A DNA stretch of 64,000 nt from Anabaena azotica FACHB-119 (GCF_014697625.1 NZ_JACJSG010000007.1:151317-215316); one strand, 5' to 3'. Numbered from the stretch's first letter, positions 9,000 to 17,789 are shown. Numbers and translations: made by a program. Notes: generated from the letters alone by a model not told the origin.

Positions 9000-9058
9000 T
9001 CCAGTTATCAGTTGTCAGTTGTCAGTTGTCAGTTATCAGTTGACAGTTGTCAGGTTAT
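9000..9058. repeat. Heptamer tandem repeats (CAGTTGT/CAGTTAT)
   Basis: A run of TCAGTTGTCAGTTGTCAGTTATCAG-type heptamers lies in the gap between the ABC permease start and the end of the NTRC gene. It is a noncoding repeat block of the kind found throughout this window. Confidence 0.75.
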
Positions 9059-9103
9059 TTCCACTGCTCACTGTTCACTGATAACTGATAGAGTCCCCAA
9101 TCG

Positions 9104-10474
9104 TTAAATATTACTTTCAATCAACTGGCGATACTCACTCTTTTGCTTCACACCTTTAACCTCTTTCACCAGTTCCTTATCCTTGAAAAACTGGACGGTT
9201 GGTGTTCCGGTTACGCCAGCATTTTCAGCAATATCGCGGTCTTTGTCGATGTCAATTTCTACAAAGTGGATTTTGCCGTCAAATTCATCGACTACTTTAT
9301 TTAATATTGGTTTGAGGGTATGGCAAGGCCCACAACCGGGAGAAACGTATTTGACAATGAGTAGGCGATCGCTTTCATGGAATAATTTCCGTAGAGCATA
9401 GCCACCAGCATGGCGTGTTGCATTCAAATCAAACTCCGCCGCTTGTTCCGCTTCGGTTTTCTGCGCTTCTGGCTGATGTTCTAACTCATTATTAATTGTC
9501 GGTTCTTGATGGAACTCTTGAATCAAACCATTAACAGACAACCACCTTTCCGCCAACAACGCCGCCGCGCACCCACTACCAGCCGCCGTAATTGCTTGGC
9601 GATACTCATGGTCTTGTACGTCACCGGCGGCAAACACACCTTCTACACTGGTTTCTGGCGAACCGTGTTTGGTGACAACATAACCAATTTCATCCAGTTC
9701 CAGTTGTCCCTTAAATAAAGATGTGTTGGGACTGTGACCAATAGCGTAAAACAAACCTTTTACTTGCAGGTTAGTTTCTTCCCCAGTTTTGCTATTGCGG
9801 ACTTTTACCCCATCCATGTGACCATTACCAAACACATCGACAACTTCTGTGTTCCAATGCACTGTGATTTTGGGGTTACTTAAAACGCGGTCTTGCATAG
9901 CTTTAGAAGCCCGCATCTTCTCAGAACGCACCAACAAATTAACTTTTGAGCCGTACTTAGTTAAATATATCGACTCTTCCGCCGCCGAGTCGCCAGCACC
10001 AATTACAGCCAATTCCGCACCGTGGAAAATTGGGGTAGCACCATCACAAATTGCACAAGCAGAAATTCCCCGACTCCAGAATTGATGCTCACTCGGTAAA
10101 CCCAAACGCTTTGCTGTTGCACCAGTAGCGATAATAATACTATGCGCCTTCACTTCCCTTTCATCGGAGCGCACAGTAAATGGACGCTGACTTAAATCAA
10201 CATATGTCACATCTTCAGTATATAACTCAGCCCCCCAGCGCTCCGCTTGAGCCTTCATCCGATCCATTAATTCCGGCCCGGTTATCCCTTGGGGAAACCC
10301 TGGAAAGTTTTCTACCTCAGTCGTTGTCATGAGCTGCCCACCAGGCAAACCCCCAGCTTGGAAACCTTCAAATACCACAGGTTTTAGGTTAGCTCTCGCC
10401 GCATAGATAGCCGCCGTGTACCCTGCTGGCCCAGAACCGATAATTACTATGTTTTCTACAGTTGGGTTAGACAT
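9104..10474 (-). CDS. ntrC: NADPH-thioredoxin reductase fused to thioredoxin (NTRC)
   Basis: A 456-residue fusion. Residues 1-310 are a low-molecular-weight thioredoxin reductase: FAD-binding G-S-G-P-A-G (13-18), redox-active C-A-I-C (140-143) and NADPH-binding G-A-G-D-S-A (159-164). A linker leads to a thioredoxin domain with C-G-P-C at 381-384 and the cis-proline T-P-T near 425. This order is the plant and cyanobacterial NTRC, which passes electrons from NADPH to 2-Cys peroxiredoxin and other targets. It is cytosolic, and all catalytic cysteines are present. The symbol follows the protein name and has nothing to do with the nitrogen regulator NtrC. Confidence 0.95.
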   Translation of the reverse strand: MSNPTVENIVIIGSGPAGYTAAIYAARANLKPVVFEGFQAGGLPGGQLMTTTEVENFPGFPQGITGPELMDRMKAQAERWGAELYTEDVTYVDLSQRPFTVRSDEREVKAHSIIIATGATAKRLGLPSEHQFWSRGISACAICDGATPIFHGAELAVIGAGDSAAEESIYLTKYGSKVNLLVRSEKMRASKAMQDRVLSNPKITVHWNTEVVDVFGNGHMDGVKVRNSKTGEETNLQVKGLFYAIGHSPNTSLFKGQLELDEIGYVVTKHGSPETSVEGVFAAGDVQDHEYRQAITAAGSGCAAALLAERWLSVNGLIQEFHQEPTINNELEHQPEAQKTEAEQAAEFDLNATRHAGGYALRKLFHESDRLLIVKYVSPGCGPCHTLKPILNKVVDEFDGKIHFVEIDIDKDRDIAENAGVTGTPTVQFFKDKELVKEVKGVKQKSEYRQLIESNI

Positions 10475-10519
10475 AATATTTATACGAACTCATAACGACT
10501 ACGTTTAATATAGCATAAC

Positions 10520-10562
10520 AATTAGTTAGTTGTCAGTTGTCAGTTGTCAGTTGTCAGTTGTG
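10520..10562. repeat. Heptamer tandem repeats
   Basis: Four or more copies of TCAGTTG/TCAGTTGT follow the NTRC start on its upstream side. A GC-rich CCCCTCC...GGAGGGGCTAGGGGTGGGTT stretch (10563-10612) comes next; related versions occur near 23160 and 24950. Confidence 0.7.
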
Positions 10563-10633
10563 ATTCTCCCCTGCTCCGTTCCCCTCCAGGGAGGGGCTAG
10601 GGGTGGGTTTCCCTCATCTCCCCCCAGTAAAAT

Positions 10634-10699
10634 GTAGGGTGCGTCAGTACAAGAAACACTAGCTATACCAAGAAAATATTCATAAGTAGCGCACCCTAC
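10634..10699. mobile_element. MITE-like element, GTAGGGTGCGTCAGTA family, copy 1
   Basis: A 66-bp element with terminal inverted repeats (GTAGGGTGCG... and ...GCGCACCCTAC). A second copy, with the same internal AAGAAAATATTCATA, lies at 49780-49844. It is noncoding and too small to encode a transposase. Confidence 0.65.
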
Positions 10700-10778
10700 T
10701 AACTTACGCAAAAATTATGCTGCTGGGGAGCAATATTTCCCGAACATCCTTATGTATCAATGAAAGGATAAAAACCAT

Positions 10779-12572
10779 CTATCTGTATGACCCATCAAAT
10801 TTAGCATTTACTGTCTGAGCGCCGTCTAGATTAGCTCTATATAATTTAGCTTCCCTTAAATCTGCATTTTTTAAATTGGTATTTTTTAGGTTAGCTCCTG
10901 TAAGGTTAGCGTTTCTAAGGTTAGCACCTTGTAAATTAGCATTTTCTAGGTTAGCCTCCACTGAAGCATACAAAGAGTCGTATTCAAAACTGGCATTTTC
11001 TAAGTTAGTATTTTGTAATCTAGCATTTTTGAGGTTAACAGCAATTAATCTAGCACCTTGTAGATTAGCATTTTGTAGATTAGCATCTTCTAATTGAGCA
11101 GAGATTAATTTAGCACCTTGTAGATTAGCATTTTCTAATTCAGCATTCTGTAATTTAGCATTTTCTAAATCAGAATCTTCTAATTCAGCATTCTGTAATT
11201 TAGCAAAACTTAAGTTTGCTCCTTTCAGTTTAGCTCCTGATAAATTAGCCCTTTGTAAGTTAGCTTTTTCTAAGTTTACGTTTTCAAGAAATAAACCCTT
11301 TAAATTTGCACCTGATAAATCACAGCCAATACAAGATTTATTTTCTTGCAACTGAATAACAAGAGCTTGTTTTTGAGCTTCTATGCGTTTCCTTTCAGTC
11401 TCTCGTTGAGCTTCTATGCGTTTCCTTTCAGCCTCTCGTTGAGCTTCTATGCGTTTTTTTTCAGCCTCTCGTTGAGCTTTTATGCGTTGTCTTTCAGCCT
11501 CTCGTTGAGCTTTTATGCGTTGTCTTTCAGCCTCTTGTTCAGCTTCTATACGTTGTCTTTCAGCCTCTTGTTCAGCTTCTATACGTTGTCTTTCAGCTTG
11601 TATCTGTTCTTCTAACTTTGCTTGTCGCTCCTGTTCAGCTAAAATAGACTCGTGTTCTATCCATTTGTTACCCTGATCAATAATTAATATTAATAAAGTA
11701 AAACATAATAAACCTGCCGCAGACAGATTAATCAATCTAGAATTAAATGCAGGAATACTATTTATAGAACTACCATTTGTAGATAGTTTTAATGCTTTCT
11801 GTGCTTCCTCAGCATTAAGAAAGCGTTTCTCTAGCTTTCGTTCAACCATCTTTTGCAACCAGAGAACAAAAGAGCGAGGTAATTTAGGTAACTTTTTTCT
11901 AAAATTAATTCGCTCGTTTTCATCAATTAAATCTCCAATGTTAATCGATTTTGTATTCGTTAAAAGACAGATTATAGTAGCCCCTAAGCTATACAAGTCA
12001 GAACCTTTTGTTAATTGACGTTTATAAATCTGCTCAGGAGGCATGAACCCGAATGTTCCTTTAGCAATCGTACTTGATATCTCTCCTTCCTCAAGTTTAG
12101 CCAGCCCAAAATCGACCAAATAAACTTTTTTATCTTGACTTACTAGGATATTTTCAGGTTTAATATCCCGATGGATAACAACAGGTTGTTGCTGTTGTAA
12201 ATAAATTAACATTTCTAAACATTTAACAGCAATTTGCTGAATATCTTCAGGACTCAAATCACTCGCTACTGCCAAGGAGGGAGCATTCTTATACTCTTGT
12301 ACTAAACAAAAACCTGTCGAGGTTTCAAAAGAATTCAGATAGCGAGGGATGCTGGGATGATTAAGTTTCTGCAATACTTTAATTTCTTGATGAATAGTAT
12401 CATAATCTCTCCAATTTCCCATCGGTTGAGCAAACTGAAATTGCTTGATTACCACATTTTGTCCCGTTCTTATACTTTGCGCCATGTAGGTAATCCTCCC
12501 TCCTGTCAGATTGCGGCCTAATTCCCGTTCAATTTGGTAGCCATGAGAGGAAAAATCAGGGTACTTTATCAT
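10779..12572 (-). CDS. Ser/Thr protein kinase with coiled coil and pentapeptide repeats
   Basis: A 597-residue eukaryotic-type kinase. The catalytic domain (about 10-260) has Lys43, H-R-D (134-136) with K-P-E-N, and D-F-G (154-156), with P-P-E in place of A-P-E (178-180). The glycine-rich loop is poor (E-L-G-R-N-L-T-G-G). One membrane helix (280-299) is followed by a charged coiled coil (about 310-405) built of ten-residue units (E-A-E-R-Q-R-I-x-A-Q) repeated seven or eight times, then a pentapeptide-repeat solenoid (about 415-595, A-N-L-x-x type). The kinase should face the cytosol, with the helix placing the other parts across the membrane. No cognate phosphatase is adjacent. Confidence 0.93.
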   Translation of the reverse strand: MIKYPDFSSHGYQIERELGRNLTGGRITYMAQSIRTGQNVVIKQFQFAQPMGNWRDYDTIHQEIKVLQKLNHPSIPRYLNSFETSTGFCLVQEYKNAPSLAVASDLSPEDIQQIAVKCLEMLIYLQQQQPVVIHRDIKPENILVSQDKKVYLVDFGLAKLEEGEISSTIAKGTFGFMPPEQIYKRQLTKGSDLYSLGATIICLLTNTKSINIGDLIDENERINFRKKLPKLPRSFVLWLQKMVERKLEKRFLNAEEAQKALKLSTNGSSINSIPAFNSRLINLSAAGLLCFTLLILIIDQGNKWIEHESILAEQERQAKLEEQIQAERQRIEAEQEAERQRIEAEQEAERQRIKAQREAERQRIKAQREAEKKRIEAQREAERKRIEAQRETERKRIEAQKQALVIQLQENKSCIGCDLSGANLKGLFLENVNLEKANLQRANLSGAKLKGANLSFAKLQNAELEDSDLENAKLQNAELENANLQGAKLISAQLEDANLQNANLQGARLIAVNLKNARLQNTNLENASFEYDSLYASVEANLENANLQGANLRNANLTGANLKNTNLKNADLREAKLYRANLDGAQTVNAKFDGSYR

Positions 12573-12650
12573 TACTTATCCTGAATTACATTAGTATTAC
12601 AAGAGATTATCGTAACGAAAGAACTCAAATTTTTGTTAGTTTTTAAAACT

Positions 12651-12924
12651 TTATATACTAGTGTTTAAAAGGTATAAAATTAAACTCCAATCACAGAAAC
12701 CGCCTCTCGCTTCTGCTAGGAGCGTAACCTCCAGATAACGCTGCAATGTTTCCAGGTGGCTGTGACTAGAGATTTCCTGAATAGTTCTCAAAGGTATCCT
12801 CGCGCTGGACATCTGCGTGAGGGCTGTGCGCCTAAACAAGTGGGTGCTAACTCCTTCCAAGCCCACCCGCTTACAGGCGATGAAAGCAAGGTTTGTTAAA
12901 ATGGCCAAAGTTTTACTTACCCAA
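12651..12924 (-). pseudogene. Tyrosine recombinase (integrase) remnant, C-terminal part
   Basis: Only the C-terminal catalytic part of a phage-type integrase can be read. T-H-L-F-R-R-T carries the second catalytic arginine, and I-S-S-H-S-H-L-E-T-L-Q-R-Y-L-E-V carries the histidine region and the tyrosine nucleophile. The upstream part is lost where the 104-bp MITE begins (12925); about the first ten codons of the apparent reading frame are MITE sequence. It cannot make an active recombinase. It shows that this spot once held an integrating element. Confidence 0.7.
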
Positions 12925-13028
12925 ATCTTGCACCACTCTCTTATTGACAAAATAACAGCCCCAAAAGCTTATTATTGCGTAGGGTGGGCAGTGCAGGGAG
13001 CCACCTGCGTATTGAGAAGGTGCAAGAT
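12925..13028. mobile_element. 104-bp MITE, copy 1
   Basis: A noncoding 104-bp element with terminal inverted repeats beginning ATCTTGCACC and ending GGTGCAAGAT. By hand alignment it matches a second, inverted copy at 17917-18020 with about nine differences. It interrupts the integrase remnant and ends 50 bp before a sugar ABC permease gene. Confidence 0.85.
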
Positions 13029-13078
13029 ATGAAGTTACCCTGAATTAGCTTTGCTACCTACTGATAAAAAACGCTTTT

Positions 13079-14002
13079 ATGAATCAATTGACGGCTAAAG
13101 ATTGGATACTCATCAAAGGACGGCTAACTCCTTATCTGTTTTTGCTACCTGCATTGATTTTGTTGGGTTTAACTGTCTTTTGGCCGGCGTTGCAAGCGTT
13201 CTACCTCAGTTTTACTAGCTACGAAGACCTGAGCCAACCACCGCAATGGATAGGCTTTACTAACTTTCTCCGGTTGTGGAAAGATGCAGTTTTTTGGAAA
13301 ACTTTAGAAAATACATTTCTTTATCTTGTTGGTGTAGTGCCGATTTTGGTGATTGCGCCTTTAGGGTTGGCAATTTTAGTTAATCAAAAACTACGTGCAA
13401 TTAATTGGTTTAGAGCCGCCTACTATACACCAGTGGTAATTTCTATGGTGGTGGCGGGTATAGCTTGGAAATGGCTATACGCCGAAAACGGTTTACTTAA
13501 TCAATTACTCAAAACCTTTGGTTTTACAGATGGTATTCCCTGGCTCACGACTTCCGCTAAACTTTTCGGTATCGTGCCGATTTCTCTAGCCAGCGTCATG
13601 GCTGTGACTATATGGAAGGGACTCGGCTACTACATGGTGATTTATTTAGCCGGCTTGCAATCAATTCCGGCTGATGTGTATGAAGCCGCCGCCATTGATG
13701 GCTCAGATGGGATTCGCAAACATTGGGATGTTACTATTCCCTTAATGAAGCCTTATCTCGCGCTTGTAGCTGTAATTTCCGCAATTTCCGCGACTAAGGT
13801 ATTTGAAGAAGTTTACATCATGACTCAAGGCGGGCCACTCAATAGCTCGAAAACCATCGTTTATTATCTATATGAGCGTGCCTTTAGTGATTTAGAAATT
13901 AGCTATGCCTGCACAATTGGACTAGTATTATTTTTGATAATTTTAGGACTGTCAGTTTTGCGCTTAGTTATTAGTCAGCCAGGGGGAGATAATCTGGTTT
14001 AG
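13079..14002 (+). CDS. Carbohydrate ABC transporter permease, MalF/UgpA type
   Basis: A 307-residue inner-membrane subunit of a sugar importer, with six predicted helices. The first is at about 15-40 after a short basic cytosolic tail. The ATPase-docking loop reads E-A-A-A-I-D-G (about residues 203-209) followed by a W-D-V-T-I-P-L-M-K-P segment, which marks the carbohydrate CUT1 subclass. No binding protein, second permease or ATPase is adjacent. It lies just inside the left copy of a 104-bp MITE pair. The sugar is not identifiable. Confidence 0.9.
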   Translation: MNQLTAKDWILIKGRLTPYLFLLPALILLGLTVFWPALQAFYLSFTSYEDLSQPPQWIGFTNFLRLWKDAVFWKTLENTFLYLVGVVPILVIAPLGLAILVNQKLRAINWFRAAYYTPVVISMVVAGIAWKWLYAENGLLNQLLKTFGFTDGIPWLTTSAKLFGIVPISLASVMAVTIWKGLGYYMVIYLAGLQSIPADVYEAAAIDGSDGIRKHWDVTIPLMKPYLALVAVISAISATKVFEEVYIMTQGGPLNSSKTIVYYLYERAFSDLEISYACTIGLVLFLIILGLSVLRLVISQPGGDNLV

Positions 14003-14267
14003 TGCTGAATTCAGATAAGTGTAAGTTTGTCAAGGGTTTTCGGAAAATTGAACGCAGATAAACGCAGATGATGAAGATTTAGATTTTTCGCTAATGCAAA
14101 ATTTTTTTGTGCTACATTAAGTTACAAGACAGTAATACATTTGCCTAGCTATAGTTTGGGTTCTATATACCCAACTGGTGCGCCAGCCTCTGGCTTGAGC
14201 GTATGCCGCAAAGTGATAGGTTACTATTTTACGTCGTTTGATTTGCTTAGTAGCGGATTAAAGACTC
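14003..14267. other. Gene-free span before the tRNA
   Basis: No credible gene is visible. It holds an AT-rich stretch (14040-14110) and a more GC-balanced part (14150-14230) that includes short pairing segments such as GGGTT with AACCC, but no structure I can name. Confidence 0.4.
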
Positions 14268-14342
14268 TGAAAGTTAGCTCACTGGTAGAGCGATCGACTC
14301 ATAATCGATATGTTGTAGGTTCGATTCCTATACTTTCCACCA
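14268..14342 (+). tRNA. tRNA-Met (anticodon CAT), atypical
   Basis: A full cloverleaf can be folded. The acceptor stem TGAAAGT/ACTTTCC has six of seven pairs, the first being a T-C mismatch. The D stem GCTC/GAGC is perfect, as is the anticodon stem ATCGA/TCGAT, with loop CTCATAA (anticodon CAT at 14300-14302). The T stem GTAGG/CCTAT has the loop TTCGATT. The 3' CCA is encoded (14340-14342). It could serve as elongator Met or, with lysidine, as Ile(AUA); the sequence does not decide. The encoded CCA, mismatched first pair and short D-loop look foreign. The tRNA 2'-phosphotransferase gene kptA starts 371 bp downstream. Confidence 0.82.
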
Positions 14343-14713
14343 ACCCTGTCCGGGTCAAAAGACACTACTCTGTCACAGTAGCCAATTTAACTTTAGTAAA
14401 ACTCTGTGATGTAGGTTTACTGTCGTTCATCACCTAGTGATGTTCGATAGTAGCAGTGAAGAAGCTAGAGCGAATGTCCTCTCCCTAACTTGAGTATGTT
14501 CCTTCGTTTTCCTAACTAGGCAAAATGAACGACATATTTGAGCGCTGTTATTTATAGATTACTCAAGGGTAGTCTAGAAGCAAGTAGCAGCAATCTTAAT
14601 CCAGTTTTGGAGACGCATTTCGCCCGCAACTAAACTGTCACACCTACATTTGCAGAGTTTTAAAATATGTTGTAGCATGTGTAGTATAAATGTAATAACT
14701 TGAAGTCGAGACG
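14343..14713. other. Gap between tRNA and kptA
   Basis: There is no protein gene here. A small hairpin (CTACT...AGTAG, about 14363-14381) follows the tRNA. The remainder has no motif that I can assign; the kptA leader presumably starts in its right half. Confidence 0.35.
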
Positions 14714-15262
14714 ATGAATCAAGAACGTCAGGTCAAAATCAGCAAATTTTTAAGTAAACATTTGCGTCATACACCAGAACGCCTTGGTTTGGTTTTGGCT
14801 CCAGGCGGTTGGGTAGCAGTTGATGAGTTACTGGGTGCTTGTAAATCTCATCGATTTCCTATTTCCCATGCAGAATTGAAACAGGTGGTGGCTAACAACG
14901 ACAAGCAGCGCTTTTCATTTGATGAGACTGGAACTAAAATCAGAGCAAACCAGGGACATAGTGTGGAAGTAGATTTGCAACTACAACCACAAATTCCACC
15001 GGCTATTCTTTATCACGGTACAGGTGAGAAATCAGTACCAGCAATCTTACAATCTGGACTGCTGAAAATGTCACGTCATCATGTGCATTTATCTCCAGAT
15101 GTAGAAACTGCTAGAAAAGTAGGAATGCGGCATGGAAAACCAGTGATTTTAGTTGTTGATGCTCTGGTTATGTATCAAGCAGGTTTTACTTTTTATTGTT
15201 CAGATAATGGGGTTTATTTAGTGGATCATGTTCCCCCAGAGTCTTTACATATTATGAATTAA
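14714..15262 (+). CDS. kptA: RNA 2'-phosphotransferase (Tpt1/KptA)
   Basis: A 182-residue enzyme that removes an internal RNA 2'-phosphate and transfers it to NAD+, releasing ADP-ribose cyclic phosphate. The N-terminal lobe has the conserved S-K-F/H-L-R-H segment (about 10-19) followed by L-G-L-V-L-A-P-G-G-W-V (24-34). The NAD-binding lobe shows L-Y-H-G-T (about 98-102) and H-V-H-L-S (about 120-124) with a G-K-P-V-I-L strand. Length matches the family. It opens an operon: the ydeI-like gene starts 12 bp after its stop. In organisms without this kind of tRNA splicing the enzyme is thought to repair damaged RNA. Confidence 0.93.
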   Translation: MNQERQVKISKFLSKHLRHTPERLGLVLAPGGWVAVDELLGACKSHRFPISHAELKQVVANNDKQRFSFDETGTKIRANQGHSVEVDLQLQPQIPPAILYHGTGEKSVPAILQSGLLKMSRHHVHLSPDVETARKVGMRHGKPVILVVDALVMYQAGFTFYCSDNGVYLVDHVPPESLHIMN

Positions 15263-15274
15263 TAAGTTATCTCT

Positions 15275-15853
15275 ATGCCAAATTTTGATAATCAATTACC
15301 AACATTTCACGCTGTCAATCGTCAAGAATGGCGGGAATGGTTGGAAAGGAACTATCAAACTGCTGGTGTATGGTTAGTGTATTACAAAGTAAAAAGCGGT
15401 AAACCGAGTATTCGCTATAGTGAGGCAGTTAAAGAAGCTTTATGTTTTGGTTGGATTGACAGTAAAGTTAAATCCTTGGATGGGGAGAGTTATATGCAAA
15501 TATTCACTCCTCGAAAACCGAAAAGTGTCTGGTCAAAATTGAATAAGCAATATATTCAAGAATTGATTGACGAAGGTTTAATGACTGAGGCTGGTTTAGC
15601 CAAAATTGCAGCCGCAAAACAAGATGGTTCATGGACTACTTTAGATGCTATCGAAGCTTTAGTTATTCCCGATGACTTACAACAGGCTTTAGCTGCCAAT
15701 GAAACTGCTAATAAATATTTTGCCGGGTTAAGTAACTCAACTAAAAAGAATATCCTCTCTTGGATTGCTAGCGCTAAACGTCCACAGACAAGGTTAAAGC
15801 GAATTGAACAAACTATAAATTCAACAGCACAAAATACAATACCTAAGTTATAA
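15275..15853 (+). CDS. YdeI/OmpD-associated family protein
   Basis: A 192-residue cytosolic protein. The N-terminal half has the family pattern R-x-E-W-R-E-W-L followed by G-V-W-L-V-Y-Y-K-x-x-S-G, then E-A-L-C-F-G-W-I-D-S and R-x-P-K-S-V-W-S. The C-terminal half is helical and basic and ends with the usual S-W-I-x-S-A-K-R-P-x-T-R segment. Family members have been linked to bacteriocin resistance, but no enzymatic activity is established. It is the second gene of a three-gene operon: 12 bp after kptA, with its stop codon directly touching the ATG of the SPFH gene. Confidence 0.85.
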   Translation: MPNFDNQLPTFHAVNRQEWREWLERNYQTAGVWLVYYKVKSGKPSIRYSEAVKEALCFGWIDSKVKSLDGESYMQIFTPRKPKSVWSKLNKQYIQELIDEGLMTEAGLAKIAAAKQDGSWTTLDAIEALVIPDDLQQALAANETANKYFAGLSNSTKKNILSWIASAKRPQTRLKRIEQTINSTAQNTIPKL

Positions 15854-17428
15854 ATGCCGTTATTTAGATTCAAGATTCCAAATTTATCTATGCTATTTTC
15901 TATGTGGAAAACGTTTTATATCAAACCTAACGAAATCGGAATTTTATATCATCGTAGTGATTTCAAGAAAGTATTACAGCCAGGGACTTATACTTATTTT
16001 GGTCGCCATTGGCAAGTACAAACTTATGACCTGAATCAGCCGGAAGTTAAGATTGAGAATTTGGAACTGTTACTGCGAAATCACGCCTCAGAGTTACAGG
16101 AACATTTACTAATAGTCAGAACAGCATTTAATCAAGCTGCTTTAGTACGTTTGGGTCAAACTTGGGTTAGTGTGACACCAAATCAGTTACGGGCGTTTTG
16201 GCGCGGTTTTATTGAGGTAGAAGCGCATTTTTTCAATTTGGAAGAAAGCTTGGAACTACCTGCTGAGTTTGTGCGACAGGTGCGAGGAATGGCTTTGAGT
16301 GGAATTAAGAGATTCCACATTTTGGAGTATGAGATTGGTTTGCTATATGTGCAGAATAATTTTTCGCGACCACTAGAAACAGGTGAGTATGCTTTCTGGT
16401 CTGTTGATAGGGATGTTTCGGTGCGGAGTTTCAGTCGTATTATTCCTAATCCCGAACTTCCACTTGAAGAAATCTTGGTGGAACAACATCCTGATTTTGT
16501 GGCTAATTATTGCGAGATTGTGCAATTGCAGAATCAACAGGTGGCGATCGCACGTTATCAAGGTAAGGTCATTGCCATCCTACCACCGACTAGCCGCAAG
16601 CTATTCTGGCGGGGCGTTGAAGTTGAAGTAATTGACATCAGCAGCGATGCCAAGTTACCTACTCGCCTGGTTGCGGAGTTAGTTTCTGGTTTACCTGAAG
16701 TTCTAGTTTTAAGTCGCAATTACTTACATATTTGCGAAGTACCTGCACAGCACATTGGTTTACTCTACGTAAATCAAGAATTTCAAGCACAGCTACCATC
16801 TGGAAAGCACGCATGGTGGTTGTTTGGACGTTCTCTGCGTACAGAAGTTTTTGACTTGCGTTACTCTACTTTGGAAGTATCTGGTCAAGATATCCTCAGT
16901 AAAGATAAGGTTCCATTACGCTTAAACTTAACTGCTGGCTACCGTATTCTCGACCCTCTCTTAGCCAAAAATGGTTTATCGGATATTCCCAACTATCTAT
17001 ATAAAGAATTGCAGTTTGCCTTGCGTGGCGCTGTGGGCGAAAGAACTTTGGATGCTTTACTGGAGGACAAAGGCGCGATTGATAGTAGTATTTTTGAATA
17101 CATTCGGCAAAAAACTGCTGACTATGGAATTGAAATCGATTCTGTTGGGGTGAAAGATATCATTCTCCCTGGTGAGATTAAGACGATTTTAAGCAAGGTT
17201 GTGGAAGCTGAAAAAGCCGCCCAAGCCAATGTAATTCGTCGGCGTGAAGAAACTGCTGCTACCCGCAGTATGTTGAATACCGCCAAGGTGATGGAAGATA
17301 ACCCCGTAGCGTTGCGTTTGAAGGAGTTGGAAGTGCTAGAGCGAATTGCCGAAAAAATTGAGAAAATTCAAGTTAACGGTAGCTTGGATAGTATCTTAAC
17401 CGAGTTGATTCGGATTAATCGCAGTTAA
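15854..17428 (+). CDS. SPFH/band-7 (slipin-like) protein with three N-terminal repeat modules
   Basis: A 524-residue protein. The C-terminal part (about 337-480) is an SPFH/band-7 domain of the slipin type, followed by a helical region (E-A-E-K-A-A-Q-A-N). Before it stand three related modules at about 20-60, 154-194 and 292-336, each with an I-G-(I/L)-L-Y core, an F-x-x-x-L strand and a G-x-(Y/H)-(T/A) turn. A second shared element, F-W-R-G (about 115-140 and 250-273), alternates with them. There is no clear membrane helix. The ATG directly abuts the upstream stop, so translational coupling with ydeI and kptA is likely. It may scaffold the RNA-repair partners; this is inference. Confidence 0.85.
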   Translation: MPLFRFKIPNLSMLFSMWKTFYIKPNEIGILYHRSDFKKVLQPGTYTYFGRHWQVQTYDLNQPEVKIENLELLLRNHASELQEHLLIVRTAFNQAALVRLGQTWVSVTPNQLRAFWRGFIEVEAHFFNLEESLELPAEFVRQVRGMALSGIKRFHILEYEIGLLYVQNNFSRPLETGEYAFWSVDRDVSVRSFSRIIPNPELPLEEILVEQHPDFVANYCEIVQLQNQQVAIARYQGKVIAILPPTSRKLFWRGVEVEVIDISSDAKLPTRLVAELVSGLPEVLVLSRNYLHICEVPAQHIGLLYVNQEFQAQLPSGKHAWWLFGRSLRTEVFDLRYSTLEVSGQDILSKDKVPLRLNLTAGYRILDPLLAKNGLSDIPNYLYKELQFALRGAVGERTLDALLEDKGAIDSSIFEYIRQKTADYGIEIDSVGVKDIILPGEIKTILSKVVEAEKAAQANVIRRREETAATRSMLNTAKVMEDNPVALRLKELEVLERIAEKIEKIQVNGSLDSILTELIRINRS

Positions 17429-17570
17429 AACGGGACTTATATCAAGTTCGTTGGAAGACTATATTATCTGTGGGGGTTGGTAATTGGTAATTGGTAATTG
17501 GTAATAGAAAGAAACAATTACCTATTGACTATTGCCAATTACCACTCAAACCAACCATATTATTAAGTAA
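17429..17570. repeat. Tandem GGTAATT repeats
   Basis: TTGGTAATTGGTAATTGGTAATTGG heptamers (17476-17505) are followed by a partly complementary CAATTACC stretch, which could fold into a hairpin just after the SPFH gene. A similar arrangement is found at 1630-1705. Confidence 0.55.
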
Positions 17571-17789
17571 TTAGCGGGACTTAAACATTTTTGAGGCAGA
17601 AATAAACCTCAAACCCATACAGGGCAAGGAAATTACACCACAGGCTCAAAAATGCTTGAAACCCAGATATAGCAAGAAATTAGTGGGACTTGAACATTTT
17701 TGAGGCAGAAACAAGGCTCAAACCTATATAGGGCAAGGGAAACACACCGAAGGCTCAAAAGTGTTTCAAACCAAGATATATCAAGAAAC
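17571..17789. repeat. Two tandem copies of a 109-bp sequence
   Basis: Positions 17571-17679 and 17680-17789 are direct repeats of about 109 bp, both beginning TTAG(C/T)GGGACTT and including ACATTTTTGAGGCAGAAA and AAGATATA(G/T)CAAGAAA. No reading frame runs through. The function is unknown. Confidence 0.75.

Noticed and set aside
11346..11615. Plus-strand frame of F-S-L-S-L-S-F-Y-A repeats
   Set aside because: It is the complement of the kinase coiled-coil repeats; hydrophobic repeats on the opposite strand are expected from that composition.
14141..14437. 98-residue frame over the tRNA
   Set aside because: The tRNA cloverleaf explains the region; the frame runs through the tRNA.
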